Assembly: GCA_037974665.1 (NCBI GenBank)
Contig: CM075771.1
Span: 20,185,425 to 20,249,424, forward strand
Reading direction: 5' to 3'
Length of the DNA: 64,000 nucleotides
DNA from: Ehretia macrophylla
Lineage: Eukaryota; Streptophyta; Magnoliopsida; Boraginales; Ehretiaceae
The notes under the pieces are model-generated. The model was given only the letters and a program-made list of their open reading frames with translations. It searched no databases and was not told where the DNA came from. Made by a program: the position numbers and the translations under genes. Below, one piece after another: positions 1 to 11,605 of this stretch; within the stretch, counting starts at the first letter, position 1; each line of letters begins with the position of its first letter.

Positions 1-370
1 GCCTTCATGTATGCTGGAATTGTTGGTTTTTTAATGTTTTTAATTTCTTTATCGGCCATATTTCGAAGGAGAAGTGAAACGATGTCGTACTGGTGGGATC
101 CTCGTCTTCTCCTTCTTTGCTCTGTGAAGGAGAAGATGAAAGGCACTTTTAATAGAAAAATTACATAGGTTTTGAGTAATATTTTATTTGTTCAGGGATG
201 TTGAAGTAAATAAATCCCACTTGTGTACATTAGACTATTGTTCAGAAGCTGGGCTCACCTTATTCACATTTGGATCCGGCTCTTTTGCTCCATATTTAAT
301 TGAGGCCCAAAGAAATCAAGCTTGAAGTAAGCAGAACTACTTCTTCTTATGAGTATATCTGACTTGTTCT
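1..370. repeat. WAK-cluster duplicon shoulder, copy 1
   Basis: Non-coding. The stretch with the GGAGAAGTGAAACG motif and a CTTCTCC-rich tract is recognisably repeated at about 13120-13480 and, more diverged, at about 25580-25910. Each copy lies next to a WAK-like locus, so the unit of duplication was larger than the gene. No gene seen. Confidence 0.6.
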
Positions 371-392
371 TTTTTTTTTTTGGGTCAATATC

Positions 393-1790
393 TGCCTTGT
401 TCTAACAGTCGATTTAAGAAGCATTTTACAACGTTTGAAAATCTAACAACTTCATTATTTCCAGTATTAATTAATTGGTTCTGTAACTTTGGAAATTGTA
501 TGAAAGTGAAATATTTCAAAATTTGCGGGTCAAAAGGTTTTATAAAATGTTATTGGTAGGAAAAGAATGTTAATGAAAGACCTCAATAATTGAATTAATT
601 AGGACTTTGAATTTAAGAAATAGTGAGAATTTTATATCTTTTTTACTTCTTTTTATGAATCAATACGGTGGTCATAAAGAGTATTTGACTTGTTCTGGTC
701 AATTTAGGAAAGGATTTTATAACGTAAGAAAATCTAACAACTTGATTATTTTCAGTATTACTTAATTGATTCTAACACCATAAAAATTGTAGTGAAAGTG
801 AAATACTTCAAAATTTGCGGAACAAAAGGTTTTGTAAATTGTTATTGGTAGGAAAAGAATGTTAATGAAAGACCTCAATAAATTGAATTAGGACTTTGAA
901 TTTAAGAAATAGTGAGAATCCTATATTTTCTTTTTATTTCTTTTTATCAACGAATACGGTGATCATAAAGAGTATATCTGACTTGTTCTGGTCAATTTAG
1001 GAAAGGATTTTACAACGTAAGAAAATCTAACAACTTAGATTATTTTTAGTATTACTTAATTGATTCTAAAACCTTGGAAATTGCATGACAACGAAATACT
1101 CCAAAATTTGCGGGTCAAAAGGTTTTATAAAATGTTGTTGGTAGGAAAAGAATGTTAATGAAAGACCTCAATAAATTGAATTAGGACTTTGAATCAAGAA
1201 ATAGTGAGAATTCTACTTTTTTTTTTACCTCTTAATTTTATGAACGAATACGGTGGTCAAAAAAAATATATCTACTTGTTCTAGTCAATTTAGGAAAGGA
1301 TTTTACAACGTAAGAAAATCTAACAACTTAATTATTTTTAGTATTACTTAATTGATTCTAAAACCTTGGAAATTGCATGAAAGCGAAATACTCCAAAATT
1401 TGCGGGTCAAAAGGTTTTGTAAATTGTTATTGGTAGGAAAAGAATGTTAATGAAAGACCTCAATAAATTGAATTAGGACTTTAAGAAATAGTGAGAATTC
1501 TATATATTTTTTTACTTCTTTTATGAATGAATCCGGTAGTCATAAAGAGTATATCTGACTTGTTCTGGTCAATTTAGGAAAGGATTTTACAACATAAGAA
1601 AATCTAACAACTTGATTATTTTTAGTATTACATAATTGATTCTAAAACCTTGGAAATTGCATGAAAGTGAAATATTCCAAAATTTGCGGGTCAAAAGGTT
1701 TTATAAAATGTTCTAGATAGGAAAAGAATGTTAATCAAAGACCTCAATGTATTAAATTAGAGTTTCGAATTTAAGAAATAATGAGAATTG
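393..1790. repeat. Tandem repeat, five copies of about 290 bp
   Basis: Five head-to-tail copies begin near 393, 687, 980, 1273 and 1557 (periods about 294, 293, 293 and 284). Each carries ACTTGTTCT(G)GTCAATTTAGG, then AAAATCTAACAACTT, AAAATTTGCGGGTCAAAAGG, GAAAAGAATGTTAATGAAAG and AAGAAATAGTGAGAAT. It is non-coding and lies 3' of WAK-A. Single diverged copies of the same unit flank the other WAK loci (13558-13812 and about 25840-26000), so the unit was ancestral to the duplicon and expanded only here. Confidence 0.85.
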
Positions 1791-2450
1791 TTGATCTCTC
1801 TTGTCATCTCTCCCAATTCAAAAATTGGGATTTTAATCGTTTTTTTCTCACTAATTCTTCTTAAACTACTGTAATTCATCTTAAAGCTTCTATTCCGGTT
1901 TGAATATGGTTATACACCTTTTACAAATATCACCTAGCTCTAAGCATCTACGGCCAAATGGTTAAGGTACCCAACTCAGATGCTAGTATTTTTTAATTTC
2001 TCATGTTCCAAATTTTTATGGCCATTTCTTGTTCTAGAATACAAGTATTCACTTTCACAAAAAATAAAAGAAAAAGAAAACCGATATTGTAATCTAAATA
2101 ACTTCATGGTGGTCTTTAACTTCTTCTTTTTTTATCTACTGGAAGCGAGAGCCGGATAGATAAAAATTCTTTTTGGGGAAGAGATTTTAATGTGATGTAT
2201 TTTTCTCATTATCAAGTTATTTATACTAAGAAACAAAGATTACCTTATAGTACAAGAAAAACTAGAAGGAAATTGATATACTAGTGGACTACCATTACGC
2301 CTCTAAATTTTGTTTCTTACACGCACACAATAATACACCAATAATTAACATTATCAGAACTCTATACTACCCCTTTGATAGACTGACATCCCCCTTGTTG
2401 TACTTGTTGTCATTTATTACATGAAACATCTTCGTCCATAGAAGTTCCTC
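1791..2450. other. WAK-A downstream flank
   Basis: No gene. AT-rich 3' flank of WAK-A. A sentence-like stretch around 1940-2090 (AGCATCTA, ATGGTTAAGGTACCCAACTC, CAAATTTTTAT) recurs at about 26105-26230 and 29910-30050, downstream of the other WAK copies. This supports duplication of gene plus 3' flank as one block. Confidence 0.5.
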
Positions 2451-5400
2451 TCAACGAGCGGTATTTGTAGGAAACAATATTGGAGCAGTATCCAATTCCA
2501 AACTGTGTTGTTCTGAAGTGTTAGAAACATTGGTATAAGTGGTTAATTCAACTGTGTAAAGATCACTTGCCTCAGCTGATCCACCATAGAGGTCTCTTGC
2601 TTCATTGTCAGCTATTAAGCCTACAGTCTCATTGTTACCTTGGGGTTGTGTCCAAGGATGGTTGTTGAATTTCTTTAAACCTTCAAGCTCCATTGCCACT
2701 TCTTTCATTATAGGTCTATCTTCACTGTTCACATGAGTACATCTCTTTACAAGTTGAGCCACTGCTTGGACTTGTTCTAGTGACCCTTCTCTTACAACTC
2801 GAGCGTCAAGACATTGGAACAAGCGATTCTCCTTCATGGACATGACAAGGTAGGTGGTCAAATGTCTTTCTTCTAAGCTTCTTTCCATACAAAGATGTTT
2901 CTTTCCTGTCAACAATTCTGCAAGAACCACTCCAAAACTATATACATCGCTTTTCTCTGTCAACTGACTAGTACGAAAATATTCGGGATCCAAATACCCC
3001 AATGTCCCTTGAACTAATGTTGTCACTTGAGTTTGATCTAAGGCGACTAATCTTGAGGCTCCAAAATCTGATATTTTTGTTGTGTAATCATCATCTAACA
3101 ATATGTTTGTTGACTTAACATCTCGATGGATAATAGGTTTGGAAGCTTGAGAATGAAGATATGCTAATGCAGCTGCAGTTTCGGCAGCTATCCTTAACCG
3201 ATTCTCCCATGAGAGCCAAGATGTTCCACTATTGTGGATGTGGTAGAATAGAGTTCCATTGGAAATATATTCATACACTAACAAAGGAACCTCAACCTCT
3301 AAACAACACCCCAAAAGTTTTACAACATTTCGATGGTTGACTTGTGTAAGAATAAACACCTCATTGATGAACTGTTCTATTTGACTCTTATCCATCATTT
3401 TAGACTTTTTAATTGCAATCACGCGTTTGTCTAATAGAATTCCCTTGTAGACTATACCATATCCACCTCGACCGAGAATCCTATCTTCGGCATAATTGTT
3501 GGTGGCTTTCTCCAATTCTTCGGCTGTGAAAAGTTTTCTTGATTCCCCACCACCATCGTTCGAACTGATTTGCTGTTTCAATAAAAGACCTCCATTTTGC
3601 AGAAAAAAAATCTCTCTCATTTTGATAAGCTTCCTTTTCTGGATAGTAAAGTATAGCCAACTTACAAGAGTAACCAAGGACAAAATGCCGAGTCCTATAC
3701 CTGCATGCCATTTCAATAACGAATAAGGACTTCCATTAATTATTTATTTATCTTTTGGCATAGAAAATAAATATCATAAATATAGATAGAGTGGAAATAC
3801 TAGACAAAATAAGGAGGGCAATTCTGTGCCATTCTGTTGCTTAATTATCAGAGTAAATCCTGCAACTGAACTGGGCTATTTCTAACACTTGTTAATTGTA
3901 TGTTCTAGATAAATGATGCAATGCGTAGATGTCAACCTCTTCTTCTTTGTCCTTTTTACAGTTCCATACTCCATCAATTTGAGGAAATTAGTCAATCCGC
4001 ACTAAGGCCAATTATACGTTCGGAAAAATTATTCGGTTAGTGTTACGGCCTGAACTCAGATTTTCAGGTCCGCAGGTGAGATTGCTGTTATAGGTATAAG
4101 AAAATAATTATTTGAGTCTATTTTCTATTGACCAAAAATGGTTAACCCAATTACCTATAACACCCACTTAGAAACCACACATATACTCAGGACCAACCAA
4201 ACGATGAACGATTCTAGAGGTAGCTCTCACAGTCTCCTTGGTGTAGCACTTTGTCGCGCATAACACTTAGTGCCCACACTGGCTAGTGACCTACTTTGAA
4301 TAACGTTTTGTCACGCCCGAGCCCAGACTCCTAAGCCTACAAACGAGACTGGTGTTGTAGGCATATGAAAATAACTATTTGAGTCTCTTTTCTATTGGCT
4401 CAAAATAGTTAACTCAAGTTATTCGTTATACCACAACACTAATGTGGGATATTACAGTTAGTTCGGGCTAAGGTTTGTTAACAATACGAGAGATTAATGG
4501 ATTATGTTAGACTGATCAAGAATTTTCTATTTAGGCAATTTATTTGTTTAATTGTTTTTTGTTTTATGTAAAATGGTGATGGTATGGACTCATGATTCAA
4601 TGTTAAACAATATTATTATTTTTTTTAATGATGTGAGAACTTAATTAGTAACGTCTAACCACTAAGTGATAAACCCTGAAAGCAGAGCATCACACTAAAT
4701 ATGCAATAGGTGAGTAATGAACAAAATCTTAGGGGCAGGTGAGAGGAGCCAAACCTGTGTCAGCGGTAGTATCACTCCCTACCCTTACCATCTGAGCAAT
4801 GCTTTGGGGGTTAAACATTATAACTTATGAGAAAGATAAATGGATAAAACTTTGTCTCTACAGTTTTTTGAGAATATACTAAATACCGTACCAGTGGAAT
4901 TCTGTAGAAAGTAAGCAAGAACTGAAGAATAGTTTGATCATTATTCTCATATTATAAGCTTTGTGAAAGAAGAATCTAAACATCAACATGAGTGATGAAT
5001 TCCTGCTCTAAGGACAATAAACATGTACATAATTAATTACCTATGAAGACCTTGATCACCGGAAACTCTGAGATTTCACGAGTGCATCCTTGACCATTCT
5101 TTTTCCCGTCACCATAATATCCATCTGGACAAGAACAATTATAACCTCCAAGATGGTTTTTGCAGATCATTACACATGGATTCTTTGGGTGATCTGCACA
5201 TTCATCAATATCTGGCAAAAGAAGCGAAAGTGCATAAGAGTTAGTGAAAACAAGCAAGTGGTTTAAATGTTAACAGACGACCAACCTTGGCAGCCCGGAT
5301 CAAGATAAGGATTGCCCTTGAAGCCTTCATTGCATCGGCAACGATACCCTCCTAAGCCGGTATTTGAATCAACACAAGAACTGTGTGCTTTGCAAGCATA

Positions 5401-6240
5401 ACCATCTGACTTTTTGGCTTCCTCGCAACTCAAATGCCCAATCGCCCAGTCTAGAACTGTAGGAACACTAGCCTTGGTTCTATTCCGAAACAAGGTATCA
5501 TTGAGATCTTTTGCTCCGCTGAATTTGTAACGGTTTTGCTCACCAAGAAAGGCATAGCTGCAAGGATTGAACGAGTAGACTTTGGTGTGATTGTACCAAC
5601 TATCAAAGGAAATGCTATAGAACCTTTGAAGCTTTGGTATAGATACTTGACAACACCCAATGCCAGAACAAGATCCGTTAATCACGTCATCTACTTGGGA
5701 ACAGGACGACACGCATCCAGTGTAGCTGGTCAAATTTGCTGCAGCTATATAACCAATGGCATCGCAGCTGATGACGAAGAATCTGTTTGCGTCTGAGAAG
5801 GAAAATGGACTTTTTCCTAGATTAGTCCAGGCAGGGTTAGAAATTGTTGGTGCCCCTGATGAATCGTAACACCTACTGGCGATGCCAGTGTGAACGCGCA
5901 GTTCGGTATCTGATATATCATATACTGTGATGTTACCTACTAAAGGCTTGGGAGGATCGAAAGTAGAGTTGCATACGATTTCGAACCCAGGATCTAAAGC
6001 ACAACCTGTTCCTTTGCCAACCCCAAACGGGTACGGAACCGTCAGGTTTCCACATTTGCTTGCGCATCCAGGCTTGGCTATGGAGGGAGCTTTTAGTATA
6101 GAATGAGTGTCGATTGTATTGGTTGAGATGATGGTATCAGTCTCGTTTGCGGCTAGCGTTAACACCTGCAGCCAACAGATGAAAAACCAGGCAAAGAGAG
6201 GAAGCGTCTTGCTTGACGTCATGATTGACTCCCTCAGCAT
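2451..6240 (-). CDS. Wall-associated receptor kinase-like protein (WAK-A), intact, 3 exons
   Basis: Predicted plasma-membrane receptor serine/threonine kinase. Exons on the minus strand: 6240-5286, 5211-5041, 3700-2451; the joins keep phase 1 at both junctions (Q|DIDEC and VFI|GIGLG) and give 791 aa. ATG at 6240 is used; ATG at 6222 gives a tighter signal peptide. Order: signal peptide, cysteine-rich GUB_WAK-type wall-binding domain ([11 protein letters not shown]), EGF-like module ending exon 1, calcium-binding EGF module filling exon 2 (DIDEC), one membrane helix at about 377-397, kinase. Kinase residues are complete: GRGGYG at about 452-457, ATP-binding Lys about 473, HRDVKSTN with Asp about 569, DFG with Asp about 587, [10 protein letters not shown]. 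Family knowledge: WAKs bind pectin and signal on wall state or infection; the ligand here is unknown. Intron 2 (1340 bp) holds a TRIM-like insertion. Confidence 0.9.
4036..4456 (-). mobile_element. TRIM-like LTR element in WAK-A intron 2
   Basis: Read on the minus strand, a 148-bp LTR (4456-4309) starts TGTAATATCCCAC and ends GGGCGTGACA. A short internal region without coding capacity follows, then a second, 5'-truncated LTR (about 4165-4040). The primer site is degenerate. A related element lies in the opposite orientation at 8916-9317, which identifies the family. It accounts for much of why this intron is twice as long as the one in WAK-C. Confidence 0.7.
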
Positions 6241-6310
6241 TCGGAGAGTGATATTGCATTAATTAATATGCAAGGGCTATGATCAAGGTTACACTCAACT
6301 CTCACCATAC

Positions 6311-6317
6311 TTATATA
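6311..6317 (-). promoter_or_regulatory. Probable TATA box of WAK-A
   Basis: TATATAA on the minus strand, about 70 bp upstream of the WAK-A ATG. WAK-C has TATAAAT at the matching place in a similar sequence context. Confidence 0.5.
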
Positions 6318-7843
6318 GACTTGTGGGATGAAACTACACGGCAACATATCATTTTCTGCGTGAAATAATTTTCACTAATTGGATTGAAAACGGTAAAGCA
6401 CGTCGTCTTAGAGTAAGAATAGATCCGTGAATTTCATTCCACCATGACTGATTTGCATATCTACCTAGAAATTTAATTATTGAGGACAAAAGACAGACAG
6501 AAAGGCAGTGAATTAATTTTAGTGATTACAACTTGATTTAGCAGATCTAGTAATATCACGTTCGATGTCGATGTGGACATACGATTTCTATTTCTTTTGT
6601 CTTTAATTTCATAATTCCAAATTATTATTTATTTTTCCAATAACACTAAACACCCAATACATCGTACCATCATCCATAACTTCAAGTAAATGCATCATGA
6701 ACCACAACCATCTCACAAATAAATAAAATACTAGGAATAAACAAAATTGCAATCTCTTCACTCTCCTTTCCCTTCCGTGTCTCATCTTTGTCCCTTCATT
6801 CCTTTGGACCACACAGAAACATGTCATTCTCTGCCCACTGCGACAATTTCCCTTAAATACAACGAGAGGTTGGTGCCCATAACTTTTTTTTAACATATTA
6901 CATAAATGTTTTTTGAAAAAAAAATACCTTGGGGGGTTCAGGGTCCCCGCTCTGCCCCTGACCACGACGGACTTGCATGCGTCCCTCCCTTAATCTCGTT
7001 AGACATACAGTTGACAAGATATACTACCGGGAACTTACACTGTGGACATAATTTAGAAAAGTAATATTCACGTGATTATGAAAGTCGGCATACCATTCTT
7101 TTTTCTTTCTTTTTTTTCAGAAAACTCCTAATGATTAACCTCTCGATGTTAGTTTATAAGTCTAAATATTTTATAAATTAATAATTAATCAAATGTTACA
7201 TACACTTATCTCATGATCTACACCAGATAATTAATATTTTTCCTTTGCCACATTTTATACATTTTAAATTTAAAATTTTAGACAAACTACTCTTCCTATT
7301 TACTGTCATATATTTTCAAAAGTCATTGCTGCTATTTTTTTCTTTTTTTTTTGCATCCATGAGGGATACTCTTTTTTGTGTTCACATAATTTTTTACGCA
7401 TTTCATCTTTATTATACATTATATGCACTTGTTGTAATAAAGTTCAATATATTGGATATTTATGCTAATTATGTATAATTTAATAAATTTTAATGGTTAT
7501 ATGTACTTTGAGTCTAACTTGATCATTGAATTTGATAATATATGCTTATTGTTAAGTCAAAAAAATTAAAAATATATTTGTAAAATAATAATTAGTTATT
7601 TATCAATAAATTGATGTAGATATGAGTCCTACGGCTTGCAACACAAAAATCCCAAGTTCAAGCTCGAAGAATAACCAGGGCTAAGAAATATATGAACTTG
7701 GCTCAAGCACAAAAATTTTCCAATATGAGACAAAGCTTAAACAATTCCATACCAAACTATTTGCTGCAGGGATATTCTTTTGCAGCCTCTCCGCAGTAAA
7801 ATAACTTGTTTGTGAAAAATATTTTCTTTAAAATATTTTTTTG
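6318..7843. other. Spacer upstream of WAK-A
   Basis: No gene supported. AT-rich. A GC-rich patch at about 6928-6970 (GGGTCCCCGCTCTGCCCC) looks unlike its surroundings and may be a transposon scrap; it was not identified. Open frames in the stretch are short, low-complexity and not protein-like. Confidence 0.4.
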
Positions 7844-8340
7844 GGCTTCATTTGTTTGCTGTAAAATAACTTGCTAAGAAAAAATATTTTTTTAAAAAAT
7901 TGAATACTAAAAAATATTTTCTAATATTTGGATGTACAATGAAAAATATTTTCCGATATTAGATTTTATAAAAAAAAAATATACACATAATATATATATT
8001 AACCGTGAGGGTGGGGGTGGAGGTGGAGGTGGAGGTGGGGGTGAGGGGGTAGGGGGTAGGACAGGGGGATAGGGGCGGGTGAGTTCCGAAAAATATTTTC
8101 TTATCTCAAAAAATATGAAAATATTTTTTCAAACTTTGTACTCGCTGTAATATTTAACTGAGAAATATTTTACAGTTAACCAATTTTTCAGTGTTACTAA
8201 ACACTGGAAAATTGAACAAAAGTAGCTACCATTTTTGACTGAAAAATATTTTTTAATTGACCAAATTTTCAGAATTACCAAACAACGAAAAATTGAGAAA
8301 ATATTTTCTGAGAAAATATTTTATGGTAAACAAACGAAGC
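7844..8340. mobile_element. MITE with TTTGTTTGC-type terminal repeats, copy 1
   Basis: The left end GGCTTCATTTGTTTGCTGTAA is matched in reverse by the right end ...GGTAAACAAACGAAGC. Inside are many AAAATATTTTC blocks and a G-rich tract. No ORF. A second element with the same ends follows directly. Assignment to a hAT-like class is a guess; no clean target duplication was found. Confidence 0.6.
8006..8078 (+). repeat. G-rich low-complexity tract
   Basis: A run of GGTGGAGGTGG and GGGGGTAGG units with many G-triplets on the plus strand, embedded in AT-rich DNA inside the first MITE. G-quadruplex formation is possible by composition. Confidence 0.6.
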
Positions 8341-8372
8341 GTCAGTCACACTCAAGAATTACTGGAGTACTA

Positions 8373-8722
8373 TGTTTGCCGTAAAATAACTTATTAGGAG
8401 AAAATAGTTTTTTGGAAAATAGAATACTGAAAAATATTTTCTGGTATTTGGAGATACAGTGAGTTCCGTAAAATATTTTCTTCTCCCAAAGGACATGAAA
8501 ATATTTTCTCAATTTTATACTAGCCGCAATTGTTAACGGAAAAATATTTTTCAGTTGACCAATTTTTCGGTGTTACCAAACACCAAAAAATTAAGCAAAA
8601 GCAGTCACAATTGTTGATTGGAAAATATTTTTCAGTTAACCAATTTTTCGGTATTACCAAATACTGAAAAATTAGGAAAATATTTTTTCTGGAAAAATAT
8701 TTTACGGCAAACAAACGAAGCC
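8373..8722. mobile_element. MITE with TTTGTTTGC-type terminal repeats, copy 2
   Basis: The left end TGTTTGCCGTAAAATAAC pairs with the right end TTTTACGGCAAACAAACGAAGC. It is about 350 bp, AT-rich, non-coding, and adjacent to the first copy in the same style. Confidence 0.6.
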
Positions 8723-8759
8723 TTAGATAGAATAATTTTGCCCAGTAGCATGCAAGTAG

Positions 8760-8915
8760 CAACATAAGCAACTTACAACCAGCATCAATTGCAACCAACT
8801 TGCATCGATCAGCAGCTTGCTACCAACTTGCATTAGCAGCTTCTGATTTGCTTCAGCTTGTGCAGCAGCTTGCAACCAACAGCTTGCTTTTGATTTGCTG
8901 CAGCTTATACTGCAT
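8760..8915. repeat. Degenerate GCAGCTTGCAACCAACTT repeat
   Basis: Short, imperfect direct repeats built from CAGCTTGC, CAACCAACTTGC and TTGATTTGCT. No coding evidence. The block runs into the truncated LTR of the next element. Confidence 0.5.
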
Positions 8916-9317
8916 TAGTCGCGCCTGCGAGTCCGGAGTTCTAGGCTCAGAGCGTGACAAAATGGTATTAGAGCATGTCACTAATCGATACAGGAGCTAA
9001 GTGCTATGCGGGGTAAACTGCTACACTTAAAGGGCTGGTGGGAGCCACCGTTTGAACCCGTAAGAACCACCTCTAGAATCCTTCACCGCTTAGTTGGTCC
9101 TAGGTATATGTGCCACTGACGAGGACGTCAAGTCTTTAATGGGGAGTGTGTGTAATATCCCATATCGATAGAATATAATGTGATTGTATAGTTTATAAGT
9201 GGATGTTATGGGTATAAAAAATAACTTAGGTTAACCATTTTAAACGAATAGAAAAGGGGGTCTAAGTAGTTATTTTATTACATCTACAACACTATTGTCT
9301 GAACTCGAGGTATGACA
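8916..9317 (+). mobile_element. TRIM-like LTR element, plus orientation
   Basis: A truncated left LTR ends GTGACA at 8959. It is followed at 8963-8974 by TGGTATTAGAGC, a match to the tRNA-iMet primer site. A non-coding interior of about 175 bp and a right LTR 9151-9317 (TGTAATATCC...TATGACA) follow. Same family as the intron element at 4036-4456. Confidence 0.75.
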
Positions 9318-9708
9318 GCATATATGTTATGCTTATGTGTGTTGGTCATCGCAAAGTCATATCAGAGCTAATTAAGTTTTTACGAGGTTGTATTACTGAA
9401 AAGTGGGAGTTTTATAATTGAACCCCTCGGTGCATCACCCATAAGTTCTGTGAAGTGTGTGTCAAGTTTCATTATATTGTAAAAGAAAGAAAAAGTTCCC
9501 CTCCTCTAGAAACACAAAGGAAACAATAAGGGAAATCAATATCCTAACTTTTTTTTTTTTGGTAAAATATCCTAACTTGACAAAGACGTTCATAAGATGC
9601 ACCATAATGTTTCTCCTTTTTCTCTCGACCGAAAATATCAATGGATAGACATTGAAGTTATTATATAAAGAGAGCATCAATGGATTACATCTTGGTAAGA
9701 ATGGGTCA

Positions 9709-9780
9709 AGTTCCTCTCAAGGAGTTTCATTTGCAGAAAACATCATTGTAGCACTATCCAACTCTGAGCTATATTGTCCA
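9709..9780 (-). pseudogene. WAK relic E: tail of a last exon
   Basis: GTTCCTCTCAA...TTTGCAG-AAAACATCATTGTAGCACTATCCAACTC matches the complement of the last codons and stop region of WAK-A exon 3 (2445-2520) with substitutions. Nothing else of the gene remains beside it, so this is a deletion remnant of another tandem copy. Confidence 0.6.
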
Positions 9781-10555
9781 ATTCAAAGATTTGCTATATT
9801 TATTTATTGAGCCTTACACTTTCGAAAACAATAGATATTTATTTATTGCATGGATTGTTAGGATCTGCATGCACTTTCAAAAGCATATATGTATATGTTT
9901 ATTTTTGTACTAACACAACTATTTGTAAGGTCCTGACTTTTGTTGTTTGAAAATTATTCACTTACTGAGTATTTTCGTACTCATTTTGTTTGATAATAAA
10001 TTTATTGCAGATAAGGAGTAAGATCATTTAGAGATATTTGGGGTGGAGACAATTCTTACCGACTCTAAATATTTAATTTTGTTTTGAGAATAAAGGTTAT
10101 AAACTTTATTATATTGAGCAATCTGACATATAATTGTTATTTAGTTCTAGAATTTAGGATTTCATTATAATTAAACTTTGAAGATTTAAGTTATTGGCTA
10201 ATTATGTATCGAAAGTTGGATCTTGTAATACGCTTCCACCTGTGATATCCAATAGCAGGCCAGGGAAGTTGCTGCAGCCATGTAATTGTGATACACGAGA
10301 GAGAAGAATGGCAATGAATTTAATTACGGGTCAATCTCACACCGTCTTCCAAAATCTTAACTCTTGGTAGACGAAAGAACACGACAGTGATTTATGTAGG
10401 TCAAGCTCATGTCATTGTAGGGCACACCAAGAGTTATGATCTTGACTTGCCGTTGACGACAAAAGCTACCCATACTTTTCAAAAAAATGGTTTAGAACAG
10501 AGATAACAACCGAAGCTACCTAGACTTTTCAAAAAAATGGTTTAGAATAGAGATA
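9781..10555. other. Spacer without gene
   Basis: AT-rich, no protein-like frame. A 50-bp stretch with CTTTTCAAAAAAATGGTTTAGAA is present twice in tandem (about 10474-10555), just before the Tourist-type MITE. Confidence 0.4.
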
Positions 10556-10558
10556 TTA

Positions 10559-10871
10559 GGTTATTCTTACCAGAGGTAGTAAAATAAAAAATATATTAAA
10601 TTTAGAAATTTTTAGAGATTTAAATATTATTTTTGATTTAATTATACATGAGACCCATCACTTTTCACAACTTTTGAGATAAAATGGGTCTCTAAATTAT
10701 ATTTGGAGCTCTAAATTTAGCACCCTAAATATAATTTAAAGACCCATTTTACCTCAAAAGTTGTAAAAAGTGTGAGTTCCATGTATATTTAAATCAAAAA
10801 TAATGTTTGGGTCTCTAAAAATTTTTAAATTTAGTATGTTTTTTATTTTGCTACCTCTGATAAGGATAGCC
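10559..10871. mobile_element. Palindromic Tourist/PIF-Harbinger-type MITE, 313 bp
   Basis: Ends GGTTATTCTTACCAGAGGTAG and, read in reverse, GGCTATCCTTATCAGAGGTAG. It is flanked by the 3-bp duplication TTA (10556-10558 and 10872-10874), the hallmark of PIF/Harbinger insertions. The two arms are near-complementary for about 150 bp each, so the whole element folds into one hairpin. No ORF. Confidence 0.85.
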
Positions 10872-10874
10872 TTA

Positions 10875-11354
10875 CTATCGATATCATTGTCAACAAACGA
10901 CTTCTAATTCTTTTTCTTTTTTTTTGCTTTCTATTGACAACAATAAATTCATCCCTAGAGACATGGGTGGATTTATATTGGAGTAGCCCCACAAAGTTAT
11001 ATTATACATGTATTTTGTCTCCAAAAAATAATTACCCCTAACAGTCCAATTAATAATTTTGATATCAAAGTTACATAATTTCATAGGCTTAATTTTGTTA
11101 AACTTTATAATTTAATAAATTCTTTTGAATTGAAACAAATTAGAATTCTCAACTTTTTACGACATTTAGATGAGAAAATGTTTTTAGAAACAACAAATTA
11201 AAATGCTTTTTGTATCAATTCCCGTTTAATTTTTTATATTTACAAATGAATTTATCAAAATGAGTCTTATCAACACACCTTTGTTTGTGATATTTTATTG
11301 TGCTTACTTTTATGAATCTATAGCTCCCACTGGCCCCATTGTGTTATTTAAATC
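10875..11354. other. Spacer without gene
   Basis: AT-rich, nothing recognised. The small minus-strand frame at 10890-11084 has no protein-like features. Confidence 0.4.
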
Positions 11355-11359
11355 CTATA

Positions 11360-11600
11360 TGTTGAAGATAATAATTAATATAACAAATCTCTCTCTAACA
11401 GTTTAAGCTTTTAAATGGGGTGGTAACTTAACATGGTATTAGAGCCTAGGTGTCAAAATGTCTTAGGTTCAAAACTCACCGCCACTCATTTGAAAACATT
11501 AAAATTGTTCAAGTGCAAGGCGGGCGTGTTGAAGATAATAGTTAATATAACAAACCTCTCTCTAACATGTTAAACTTTTAGATGAGGTGATAACTTAACA
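11360..11600 (+). mobile_element. Complete 241-bp TRIM/SMART LTR retrotransposon
   Basis: LTRs at 11360-11433 and 11527-11600, both 74 bp, begin TGTTGAAGATAAT and end AACTTAACA. The primer site TGGTATTAGAGCC follows the left LTR directly, and a purine-rich AAGGCGGGCG precedes the right LTR. The 5-bp target duplication CTATA is perfect at 11355-11359 and 11601-11605. The interior is only 93 bp and non-coding, so it must have moved in trans. Confidence 0.92.
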
Positions 11601-11605
11601 CTATA

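Noticed and set aside
393..1790. Possible satellite DNA or CRISPR-like array
   Set aside because: Only five units, 290 bp each without spacers, and single relatives at paralogous WAK flanks; it is a local tandem duplication.
3481..3711. Short minus-strand frame beginning MACRYRTR inside WAK-A
   Set aside because: It begins in the intron 2 acceptor region and reads the kinase exon in the wrong frame.
6609..6965. 118-codon minus-strand frame upstream of WAK-A
   Set aside because: Low-complexity Phe/Leu and Arg runs, no homology recognised, spans a GC-rich scrap and AT-rich spacer.
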